Below are positions 33,251 to 43,204 of a stretch of DNA of 50,263 nt, in pieces. A program made the position numbers and the translations under genes. Numbering within the stretch: position 1 is the first letter of the stretch; every line of letters starts with the position of its first letter. The stretch spans positions 59,775 to 110,037 of the forward strand of contig DF237245.1 of NCBI GenBank assembly GCA_000708835.1. Reading direction: 5' to 3'. The notes below the pieces were generated by a model that searched no databases, was not told the DNA's origin, and saw only the letters and a program-made list of their open reading frames with translations. Source of the DNA: Klebsormidium nitens (lineage: Eukaryota > Streptophyta > Klebsormidiophyceae > Klebsormidiales > Klebsormidiaceae).

Positions 33251-34290
33251 GGACCGTCAAAATGGTATAGTAAGCTCACAACAAGGAAGGAGAATTTTGC
33301 GCCGTGCTATCGATCAGATGTTTCTAATTAGGTGTGCTCAAACGTTGTTAAGGACACACATATCTGATACGGACTTAGATAAAAAGCGGCCTTTTGAGTG
33401 TAGGCGCGCTGTTGAAAGCTTCGTGACCCACATTAGTCTATCAATCTGAATCTCCGAACGGGCCATTGTGATTGAACGTACTCTGGGGGTCTTTTTTCAA
33501 CGAGTACGTTCAATTGTTTCTGGGTTCTTGCTTTGGAGGCAAGATCAGCCGAAGACACTTAAAATCGTGTCCGCGTCACGTCAACTGTCGACGAGAACGG
33601 GTTGGGGCTGTGCATCCGCAGATATTCGTGCGTCAGGAAGTCCGCTGGAGTCCAATGAAGTTTCGTGGAGGAAGAACTTCGAGTCACACGGGTCGGCCAT
33701 GCAATTTTGAAGGGAGGTTCAAGCCGGAAGTAAGATCAGCCCCCCGTTCCGGATCCATTTGTGCTCTCGATATGAGTGTTGGCGCAGATTGAATATTAAA
33801 GCCCACTCCATGATCTGAAGTCGACTTCGGGAGGCTTGCACGTTGACAACTACAGAAGTCGTACTTGTCTACAGAAAAAACTCATAGACGTCCGCATCGG
33901 CCTTATGCTAAGCTTTCACAGAACTTGCCAAATGTATATACGTGATCTGGCTAACGTTTCATATCCGATAATACGTCGTGCATACATTACGTACGGCTCA
34001 GGATGGTCCGCGCCGCATCGCTGCAGCCTGTTTCAAAGTCTAGCTGATGAGCACCATGCTGGACGACGGGTAAACGAGCGCCGCTCGATCTTTCACCTCC
34101 AATTGTTCTTCGCAATCGGGTGCATAAGAGGCGTAATCAATGACACTTACTGAGAGAAGAAAGCATTCCTGCTTAGAAAGTTATCATACATTGACCGGAA
34201 CCAGGAAAGCGTCGAGCAAGAGTGCCAGACGTTTTCAAGGTTTCCTTCCGGCTCCAGCGTATATCTCGCAGGCCGAACCTTTGAGGGTGG
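33251..34290. other. Spacer after pair 2
   Basis: Parts resemble sequence downstream of beta3 (for example GTGTGCTCAA and GCGGCCTTTTGAGTGTAGGCGCGCTGTTGAAAGC against GCGGCCTCAGGCGTGCTCTTGAAAGG), consistent with shared 3' flank. Two frames of about 80-106 codons at 33468-33792 overlap and have no recognisable content. No gene is claimed. Confidence 0.35.
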
Positions 34291-34998
34291 AGACCTGACG
34301 CAGAAGAAGACTTTGATAACCTACAGTTCATCGTACATAGTGGTATGCTTCATAGCGCACCTGGCGAGTAAGGTCGAGCGGCAACCCTTGTCGTTTAGTA
34401 TAGCATTCTGCACTTTGCGACAGGCCATACTCTGCCCGCCAAAAAGTCAAGGGTGTTCGGTGGCGTCAACATCCAAGTCACTAAGCAACTCAAGCGCACC
34501 GGTTGATTTGATCAGTCGCATACACGCACTTTGAGAAAGGGCAAAAATTCTCTTCCTTTCCAACTCCTTTCTGTATCGTCGGCCCCGCTGAATTTCCTGA
34601 AAGGGTCTGAATCTTCCTTTCAACAGTGCCACTATTTTCCGATCAGAATCATCATGGGCGGCCAAATTTGAAGAATGTTCTAGGGACCCGCCATTGGAAT
34701 TTTTGTGGGGATAGTTGAGGGGCCTCTATTCATGGCGGCATGGGCGGCTGCCAATCGCGCCCCACGTTGTGCGCGCGGCCGCGTATGATGTTGAAGCACG
34801 CTTTTTATGATCAGCTTTACAGACGTCACAGACTTTGCAAACGTCACAGACTTTAATCCACTTATTCTTGCCTTTGGTATTAAGCAAGTTGTGATGGAGG
34901 ACTCTTCATTCCCGAGTCGGGCAATCCCTGCGCACGTAGTAACTTTTCCGGGGAACGCCAACATTATCCACATTCTTGTCGAACTACAGTCACTGACT
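34291..34998. repeat. Duplicated flank of unit 3
   Basis: This is the counterpart of 29331-30052, with the same landmarks in order. It has a GCGGCCGC site at 34775. AGACGTCACAGACTTTGCAAACGTCACAGACTTT (34821 onward) contains two near-identical ACGTCACAGACTTT words. The element at 35000-35283 separates it from the alpha3 stop. Confidence 0.55.
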
Positions 34999-34999
34999 T

Positions 35000-35283
35000 C
35001 CCCCCCCAACAATTTGGCGCCTAAAAGACACCACCCATGCCCGTACCAAAGTGTTGTAATGGTATCCGCCCAACAGTCTCCAAAGTGCCACCACAAGAAC
35101 ACCAAATTGGACCTCAAGCATTATTGACGACTAAAAGGCACGTCTCAATCGGGCGTCAATCAGTCCCTTAGGGCATCTTTGGTGCTTTTCAACCTCTTTT
35201 CAAGTGTCAAAGTGTTGTAATGTGTGTTGCCTATGTGGAGGAAACCCTTTTGGCGCCTTTCAGGCGTCAATCTGTTGGGGGGG
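35000..35283. mobile_element. About 284-bp inverted-repeat element (MITE)
   Basis: The left end reads CCCCCCCCAACAATTTGGCGCCTAAAAG; the right end, reverse-complemented, reads CCCCCCCAACAGATTGACGCCTGAAAGG. These form inverted termini of about 28 bp with a few mismatches. Internally AAAGTGTTGTAATG occurs twice (about 35048 and 35208). No clear target duplication was found, so the superfamily is undecided. It lies 21 bp past the alpha3 stop codon and is absent from units 1 and 2. It has no coding capacity. Confidence 0.65.
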
Positions 35284-35304
35284 TCATTTCGTGATAAGTT
35301 AAGG

Positions 35305-36051
35305 TCAGTTCACTTCCCAAGGCGCCAGCTTGAGGGACGCCTTGATGGGCTCTTTCTTCGCTTCCAGCGCCACCTGTGCCGCTTCTTTATCCGCTGCCGC
35401 AACCTTCTCTTTCACAGCTTTCAGACTTGCGCACAGTTTCTCAGCATTCCTACTTACATAGCCGTCATCATAAACCACCAACGACCAAGGGCTGTATCTG
35501 CGGATGCCCCAAAAGCCAAAGGTCTTCCCAAAAGCCTCCAAGTCTGTAAGCAATTGCTGCACTTTCGCTCGGAGATGCGCCGCCTCCGGGGACGTCCAAT
35601 CTGGGCCCTTGCTCACCAATGCCCGTTCAAACTCCTTCAAAACCGGGCGCCAGAGCTCCGTCGACCCTCTCTTGATCCTCAGCGGCTTTGCGGTCTCTCC
35701 TTTAGTTTTCGCAGCGAAGGTGTCCAGAATAAAGCCCAAAAACTGGCGCTTTTTGTTTTTTGGTCCCACGGGTTCCGGCCCTGTTACCCACCAATCCGTA
35801 GTATCCGGCAACCGGAGTAGTTCCGCAGCAAAAGTCTTAGGAAAATCTGCACCATATTATGCCCAGCAGATTCTCAACCGGGCGGCATGCTTCTCTAGCA
35901 TGACGCTCTGTCTCAAGTAGTCCGTCTCGCTCAGCGACTCAACCACCTCCTGTAAAACCCACGGAACAACCACGGAAGGAGGTGCAGGCTGGGTTGCACT
36001 AATCGCACTGCCTGTTTCCTTGGGGGTAAGGACAGAGCAACTCAAACCCAT
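35305..36051 (-). pseudogene. Alpha3: family member with one nonsense codon
   Basis: A continuous frame of 248 codons plus stop runs from MGLSCSVL (36051) to KLAPWEVN, interrupted once by TAA at 35859-35857. Paralogues have CWAEYG there; this copy reads CWA-stop-YG, so GAA has become TAA. Otherwise the blocks are intact: PPSVVVPWVLQEV, LEKHAARLRICW, FPKTFAAELLRLP, RIKRGSTELWRPVL, DWTSPEAAHLRAKV, NAEKLCASLKAVKEKV. The variable N-terminus is about 30 residues shorter than in alpha2. With a single substitution and no frameshift, inactivation looks recent, or the codon is a sequencing error. Confidence 0.7.
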
Positions 36052-36446
36052 TGCTTACGGTTCAAATGTAGGGACATGAACTACAGTAAATGCTCTGTGC
36101 GCCTGGCTCTCTTTGGCGCTGTTCTGTTGAACAAACAGCATACGGGCGACCAGCGCGGCCGGCGTCGCATAAGTCGATGCTGAATTTATGAACACAAGGG
36201 TTTAGGTGCAAACTCTGAGTGGGCAGACGGCGGCCGCCGCGCGCCCACGTTGCGGCCCGGCTTCGCGCCCGCGCGGTCGTGGCCTAAACCCTCCACACCC
36301 GCGCAGTCAGAAGGCCGACGCGCCCTTGAACCTGGTACGTGCATGCTTAATGATGCTTGTTCACCAACTCTTTGGAACAGCACCGCTGATTTAAAATCAG
36401 TACAACAGTTGTAACAACTTCTCAGACGGTTGTCACGGAAAGCAGC
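36052..36446. promoter_or_regulatory. Bidirectional promoter, pair 3
   Basis: 395 bp between alpha3 and beta3. AAGGGTTTAGG at 36196-36206 and GGCCTAAACCCTCC at 36281-36294 are inverted copies of a telomere-box motif. Between them is a GC core (GGCGGCCGCCGCGCGCCC, GCGGCCGC at 36230). CTTGTTCACCAACTCTTTGGAACAG at 36357 matches pair 2 and probably lies in the beta leader. This is the cleanest example of the conserved promoter layout. Confidence 0.55.
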
Positions 36447-37253
36447 ATGGGACTGACCAGCTCCCTGCTGGCCAGGTCAGGCGGGAAGCATGCTTCCGGA
36501 GACGCTGTGGTTGAGTCTTCCAACCTGAACAAAGGCTCCGCTCGAGACTGCTCTACCAGAAAGAAAGCAGATGATTTGAATGAATATGGGGTGACTACAG
36601 GGAAGGGCGATGAGCCAATCCGGACAGCCCCTCCCTCGGTGGTCATTCCGTGGGTTCTGAGTGACGTGGTTGACTCGTTAAGCGAGACGGATGGTTTGAG
36701 GAGAGGCGTCACGTGGGAGCAGCATGCAGCCCGGTTGCGGGTCTGCTGGCAAGAGTACGGGGCCGAGTTTCCAAAGGAGTTTGCGGGGGCGCTAACCGGC
36801 TGCTTGGAAACAGGTGGCAATGGAGATCAGGTTGCAACTTTCCTGTTGGATATCTTTGCTGGGGAAGCAACCGGGGAGACTGAGAGAATGCACGTGACAA
36901 AAGGGACGAAGGAGCTGTGGCCCTTGGTTTTCAGGAAGTGTCGACAGAGCTTGCTTCGGAAGAGAGAGCCAGACTGGACCTCCATTCCCGCGATAGAGTC
37001 CCGTCAAAAGATCCGACAGCTGCTTTGGAAGTTGGAATCTGTGGGCACCAGCAAGCAGCTGTGGAGCAAAAGGGTCTTCTCCTTTGAAGAGCAAAAATTT
37101 GCAAACAAGAACGCCAAGAGACTGCTGAAAGCATTGAAGAAACTGGAAAGGGGCCTTGATCGAGTAGATAGGGAAGCAAACAAGGTGATTGGGGAAGCAA
37201 AGAGAGTTGCTATCGAGGCAACCCTTAAGCCGGCGCCTTGGGAAGTGCAGTGA
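36447..37253 (+). CDS. Beta3: intact unrecognised family member
   Basis: Single exon of 268 residues beginning MGLTSSLLARS. Gly2 and Ser6 fit N-myristoylation; there is no Cys next to it. Order of blocks: a variable N-terminus, TAPPSVVIPWVLSDVVDSL (about 61), RRGVTWEQHAARLRVCWQEY (about 84), FPKEFAGALTGCLETG, FLLDIFAGEATGET (about 132), KGTKELWPLVF, DWTSIPAIESRQKI, NKNAKRLLKALKKLE, a basic/acidic helical end and ATLKPAPWEVQ. The many charged residues and regular hydrophobic spacing suggest an all-helical cytosolic or membrane-peripheral protein. The reference beta type: all three plus-strand members share RRGVT and QEY where alphas have SVMLEKHA and LLRLP. Function unknown. Confidence 0.7.
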   Translation: MGLTSSLLARSGGKHASGDAVVESSNLNKGSARDCSTRKKADDLNEYGVTTGKGDEPIRTAPPSVVIPWVLSDVVDSLSETDGLRRGVTWEQHAARLRVCWQEYGAEFPKEFAGALTGCLETGGNGDQVATFLLDIFAGEATGETERMHVTKGTKELWPLVFRKCRQSLLRKREPDWTSIPAIESRQKIRQLLWKLESVGTSKQLWSKRVFSFEEQKFANKNAKRLLKALKKLERGLDRVDREANKVIGEAKRVAIEATLKPAPWEVQ

Positions 37254-39740
37254 TTTGGGAAAAGGTAAAAGCTAAAAAAAGCAAGGAAAGCCGCTTATAC
37301 TTACGTCAGACATACTAATGATCGGATGTCCTAGTTAGCTGTGCTCGAGCGTGATTCCAAACAAAGATGACAGATAGGATGCGGCCTCAGGCGTGCTCTT
37401 GAAAGGCGTATTTCTTGACAGGTTACTGGGTTTGTAAGGAGCTGTCGGCACCGACAAGTGATCGTGACTCAAGTGTGTTTTGTTCTTTTGATTCCTGTTC
37501 TTGAGGCCAATGTATCAACCAAAAAGCCCCAAAGTATTCGTGCCCAGTGTCGGAAAGAAACTTCGGCTGTGCTTGCATCTCCAGCGTGGCGTCTGCTCCG
37601 CGGGCGTGATATATTGAAAAGAGATCTGCCATTGCAACTCATGTTTCATTCCGATCTTTGACCTTTGATGATGAATCAACGGGGTGTACTTCCGATCTCT
37701 GAAATCTCTGGAACGGTCTTATACCAGGAGTAAGATCCTTTTTGTTCCCCCGTGATTTTGTATGTGCTTCAAGATCAGCTCCAGCCCATGAGTATTCGGC
37801 AGACCCTCTTTAGGAGACTCGGTTTGTTCATGAGACTCCGCATCGACCGAAAGCTTTGCGGACGTTGCCTAAGCATAGTTGTCTTCGTAAATGTTTAAGG
37901 TAGGGTCGTGCTTTCGCTAGTTGACAGGGTATTGACGATCGAATAACAAAGGAAAGCCCCTCTACACAATAATATATTGCTGATCAACAACCACGGTACC
38001 ACGGACAGGTGGCAACGCATGCCGCGTAGAAGAGTTCAAACTCTCACCTCGTTCCGATCCTCTTTGCAATCTATGGGTAAGAGAATACAAGAGTAGTGTA
38101 CTGCAGCTCCTAAAACGAAGAAAGCACGCTTGAATCGTCGTCGGAGGATGGTTCTAAAGCAGCAATGCATTGGATAAGAGTGCCGTACGCCTTGAAACCT
38201 GAATGGCAAATCGAATCTTCAGGTCTTTATCCTGGGTCCTTTGTTAATCTTAGAGGGGCACCGAACCGTACCAATTTTTGAGATTCCATGGAATAGTCGT
38301 CGTCGTTCAAACGTACCGGAATATGTCTAGTACAATCATGTTTGAGAGTCGTCTCGATCTCCGATACAGTCTCAATAAGACTAGTGACGTCTCTTTCATG
38401 TCTCTCTGGTGCCGAGCAAGGACGATCTCGAGCGCAATCTTTGTTAACCGGTGTTCACGGATGCCGTTGGCGCCTTAGTCCGAGCTAGCTCTCCCTCATT
38501 GCCTGATGAGAGTGGGTGACATGCCGTAAACTTATCATGTGGACTCCGATTCGATGCTTTGCTATAAGGACCATCTTTCCATCTTACTACGGCATCGTAA
38601 CGCATGGGGTGCGCTCGAGACTTACAACATGCCTGCCAGAAAAACCAGTAATGATAGTTCATGTAGATACTTTGTCGCCGGGAACTCTGGAAATCGATGA
38701 TACCAGTTTTCGCGGGTTGGGAACATCGTGTCTTCCTGCCTTGCAGCGCCCGGCCGTGAAGACGGCACAATTACAAACTCAGATGCATCGAGTGTTATAT
38801 TTCTGGTCGGACCCAGCTTCCTGCCAGTGCATCTTCTGCATCAAGCACCTGCAAATATTAGGTACCCCAACGAACTTTCAGTTGGCGCCCGTTCATCGCA
38901 TGGTGAGGTGCAGTGGAGCTAGGTGAAGTAGACGAATTGAGTCACCGTAGGACGGAGAAGCTTTGAAACCCATCAATTGGCGCGCGTACTGAATGTTGCT
39001 TGCGTCATCGACAGCATTTTTTACAGGATTTCTGAGATTTGAACTTGAACATTCGTGTGACCTAGCTGCTGACAGGCCGGAGCGGCCGCGTCCCGTGCGT
39101 CCGCCGCCCAAGGTAGGGTTTTGCCGGGGGTTTGGCGACCAGCCGCGCGCGTACATCGGAATCTTCTGACCTCAGCATCTGTGACGTCAGCTGTGCTAAC
39201 GAATACGGATAGCAACGTGGCGTGCTTCAAACTTGCCTCTGACGTCAGGATTCTGGAAAGGTACGGGATTCTCCGCTCTGAAATTGAACCCCAGCTCGCC
39301 GGCGGCATAGGTGGCCTGCCTTCCTGCGTAGCTTCCTCCACCACTGCTTGGCAGGATCCAGGAGGATGTGCTCGATCTCAATTCTCCCTAGCTGCATCAG
39401 GAAATTTCATTCTTTCAAGACGGTGAAGCAACCTAGCAAGCCTTTTTGCGGTGGGTGAATCCGAGCTTTCTAAACATAATTCTCAAAGCGTGCCTGGTGA
39501 GCAAGATATTACGATAATTCTTTGCACGGCGGATAGGTAGTCAGGATCAGCGTTTCACTCAGGTCAGACTGCTACGTATCTGCATTGGACACATCTCACA
39601 GCCTCCTTCCTCTTCCCTCTACATCCTGCAACAAGTTATCAAAGGTCGGCAGCCTAAGGAATTTGAGTGCGAGTTCCTGCCAGAACAGCAGTTCCAGTTT
39701 GACCTGACAAATAACAAGGCTACCTCCGCAGTGCAGCAAA
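37254..39740. other. Spacer between the gene cluster and the GST gene
   Basis: No gene is supported; frames reach 136 codons but have no motifs. At 39060-39145 lies a GC island with GCGGCCGC (39082), GGTAGGGTTTTGCC (39111) and CGCGCGCG-like sequence, resembling half of the alpha/beta promoter core. It is possibly a relic of a fourth pair, though no family coding sequence was found beside it. The last 150 bp probably hold the GST promoter. Confidence 0.35.
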
Positions 39741-42700
39741 ATGGCTGGCGAATCGAGCGACATTACGGTAAGCTGCGGCAGTCAAGGCATCTTAAACCTC
39801 CATTTGCTGTGCGGAACTTGATTGCAACAACGCTATCAGTGCCCAATTGGCCTGCACAGAACATGATTATCAAAACCAGCGCTCAGCTGATTCAAGAGCC
39901 ATTGACAAGCTCAATGTGCAACATCGTCGGCAGGTGCCTCTATGCAATGAAAAGTAACAGGGAATCCTGATGTACAATGGGGTCAAACAATGATCCTCCA
40001 GACTGGTCAAGCGTTCTGACTCTAATATAGCAACTCAATAACGGGACTCACTCTGGGAATGCCAGGATAGCGATTGCTCACTTTATCACAAGCACTTCCT
40101 TCTTGATGTCTGGCGCCTGTGTGACCTGAAAAGATCATCGCTCAACTTTAGCTTGTGATGCCATCCTCTGGCGCTGAGCTTGTCATTGCTTGAGGAGTGA
40201 ATGGTTCCCTTTCGTCCGATCATAGCGAATCCAGCAGAAACAGTTGCTTGAGCCATTTTCGAGGTCCAACTTCTGCGCCATGTGTAGAAGTTGCACAGTA
40301 TCAAGCTTCTTAACAAGGAGGAAACATATTTCAGTGACATGAAAGGGGGACTTTATCACGGCTCGCCCACTTGGCCTGCATCCTCCCTGCCACTGCCAAC
40401 TTCAGAGGCCTCCAATACACCCCACAGACTCAATGTTGTGCAATGTTTTCCCCTCCTATGGGGGCCTTGAGATCCGTTCTAGTTAGCCGTCTGCTCGCTA
40501 GCTGAACACTTGAATGATTGCAAGGTGGACACATGCTGCAAAAGTGAAGGCCTACGGTCGAAAGCACTCACTGGCAACCAACCCTGATGAGGGCCTGCTT
40601 ACTTTGTCCTCATGTCCTCTGCACAAGAACCCCAGTGCCCTCCAGAGAAAGTTCAAAGGCTGAGTGAAGTTTGTCTTTTATCTGTGTTTCCAGCTTTACC
40701 ACGCCGTACCGACCCGCTCGTGCAGGGTCCTCTTTCTCCTGGAAGAGCTCGGCCTTCCCTACAAGGTGACTCGCCACCTCCTGATTCAGCTCCTTGATCC
40801 CAAATGCAGATTCATAACGTGGCCAAGTTTTTTTTGTACGAAATGCCCTCTGCTTTAGCGCCCACATCTCAGGTGCAGCTTGATGACTAACCAGGCCTGT
40901 TTGCCTCTTGTCAACCCTGGTAGTTCGGGAATAGGGCCTCGAGAGAAGTTCTGCTGACTTGCAAAAAATCTTGTCCAGCTTGTCAAGAAGGAGTTCAAGC
41001 CCTTCGGTCTGAGAGATGACGTTGAGTACTGCGCATCAATTCACCCGCGGGGTTCCCTCCCCGGGTTCAAGGATGGCGAGACAGTCATCATCGAGTCAAG
41101 TAAGCCCCGCCACATTTTTGCGCTCGTTTGTAGCTTGCTATTGAGCGCTTTGTTTCAAAGTGACTTCAAAACGCCAAGTCGCAGCCTGAAGGCAGGCAGT
41201 CCTAAACCACCTCAACCAAGGAAGCTGCCCCCCCTACCCTCAAACGAATGGTCATCCTTCCCCCTTCATTTGATTGTTTGCAATGCTTGAAGGCTTGGAT
41301 CAGCGATACGGCCTCGACGATAAGCTTTCCCCCGGCTGACCAACCAGTCGCTTATTTTTCTCTCCAGTTGCAATCCTCCAATACCTGATCGAGCAATACG
41401 ATCCCGAGCATAAGATGTCCCCCCCGCTGAGCGATAAGCCGGCGCGTGCAGCCTACCTCAACTGGCTCACTTTCGCGGAGGCCTCATACGCCTCTTCCGT
41501 CGTCTTTCCGGTGATGCACATGTTTGTTCTGCCGGAAGAGGCACGGAATCCAACCGCGGCAGCGAGGTGAGGCCGGAATCGGAACGGGCGGAAGTGCCCA
41601 CCTTTTGACCATGAGACGTTCGATTCGCTTTGGGATACGGTCATTGCAATTCGTACCGGGGCCATCTAGAAACCTGTGGCACGTGGGCTGGCCAGTAATT
41701 CTGCTGTGTTCGTCACAGCTTAGTGTGGAGGTTACCTTTTGTAGGCGCGAGTGATTGGGACACTTTCCTCTTCCGCTTCACAAAATCCATCCATTTTTGA
41801 AGGATTACTCGGGTCGCAACAAGTCTCGGTCTCCTTTTGAGTACTGTGTCCGTCGCCTGACGATTCCCCCCTCACTTGTCCTCTTTCCTCGTTTCCACTT
41901 CCAGTCCGGTCGCTGCAATGCTCGTCTTCATTCTCTTGCTGCTCTGGATTCGTTCATGATCTCAATTTGGCCTCCCTTTCGTCCCAGGATAGTGGTTCGC
42001 GGCTCCATGGTCCCGTTTCTCCTGTCCGTTCTGTTCTTCCGTGCCCCTCTGTATGTTCGGCTTCCGTTCTCCGGCCTTCGGGCCTTGTACTTAGTCTAGC
42101 TGTCGCCAGAGTATTCTCCTTGCTGCAACTTGGAGTCAGACTCCGTTCCTGCTTCCGGACTCGTTCTCAAGGCAAAGCACATCCCAGCTCGACCTCTTGC
42201 CTCTTGGTTCGCAGTTTCAAGAAGTCCGCAGAGGAGAATCTGAAGATCCTGGACAAGGCCCTCGAGGGAAAGCCCAAGGGCATTGTCAACAACGAATTTT
42301 CTGCGGCGGACATCGCCCTGTACCAGGTTAGTCTGTCCAAACTTCTCGTACTCGGTCGTTTCAGCGAGTTGGATATGCAGGAAAAGCCAGCCAAGGAGAG
42401 TGTGAAAGAAAGGCTGTTTAGGCGAGAGAGCTGCTTGAGCTTCATGCTGTTTGGGTCGCAAGTTCGGTTTGATTTGATTGATTGCGGAATGAATATGAAG
42501 AGCTGCCAAACAGGTCACCCAAAGACCGACTAAGACGTCCGAACCAGAGCGAAGCAGAGGTTATAGTTTGAAGTAAAGTAATGTAAGAGCAGGCAAAGAG
42601 CCTTCTGGTCCAAGCTCCTCGATATAGGCCTGGCGCTGGTCATCTCGTAACATGGACTGGCTTCACGGCGGCTGACTTCACTTCAATTTGTTTGCCAAGT

Positions 42701-43204
42701 ATTGCCGATAGATCTTTCTCATTCATTGCTTCTGGTCGAGCTCTCCGATCATCTCTTGAAGCTCGTTTACGTGACACGCAATGCGCATCCCCGCTTAAGA
42801 CAAAGTGCCCAAATAATACGAACGACACGTCATCGTCGCTTCTTACAAACTACTGCTGAACGGGGCAAGCAGTATATTGGGACAACAACCATCCTGTTCA
42901 AAGTTCCAGAGTGAAGCTTAGTGGCCTTGAGTTCCGAATTAACGAGACGGTGTTGAATCTGCTTTGTAAAATGCGGTTGGTTTGGAACCACCCTGGATAA
43001 ATCAATCTCATCTCTGACTCATAGCAAGTGCTTGATCTAGAAATACCCTTGGGTTAACCATTATCAATTTGGGTTTGAGCGCAGACCACGTATCTGGCGG
43101 CGGAGTTCCTGAAGATGATTACGCCTGAGACGTACCCCAATGTCGCAGCCTGGTATGCCGAGACTGCGAAGAGGCCCGCGGCAGTCAAGGCATATGAAGC
43201 ATAA
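39741..43204 (+). CDS. Glutathione S-transferase
   Basis: Six exons: 39741-39767, 40694-40765, 40979-41099, 41368-41566, 42215-42326 and 43085-43204. All introns are GT-AG and the phases agree, giving 216 residues, the usual cytosolic GST length. The thioredoxin-like N-domain starts LYHAVPTRSCRVLFLLEELG (Ser18 in the TRS region and Tyr11 are candidate catalytic residues). GSLPGF carries the cis-proline turn and ETVIIESIAIL the Glu-Ser glutathione contact. The helical C-domain includes RAAYLNWLTFAEAS, FSAADIALYQ (the conserved N-capping/Asp motif) and YPNVAAWYAETAKRPA. It conjugates glutathione to electrophiles or reduces peroxides. The class is uncertain; it resembles bacterial-like or Beta/Nu-type GSTs more than Tau or Phi, by impression only. 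The first exon codes just nine residues; its ATG is chosen because it splices in phase onto the domain. Confidence 0.85.
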
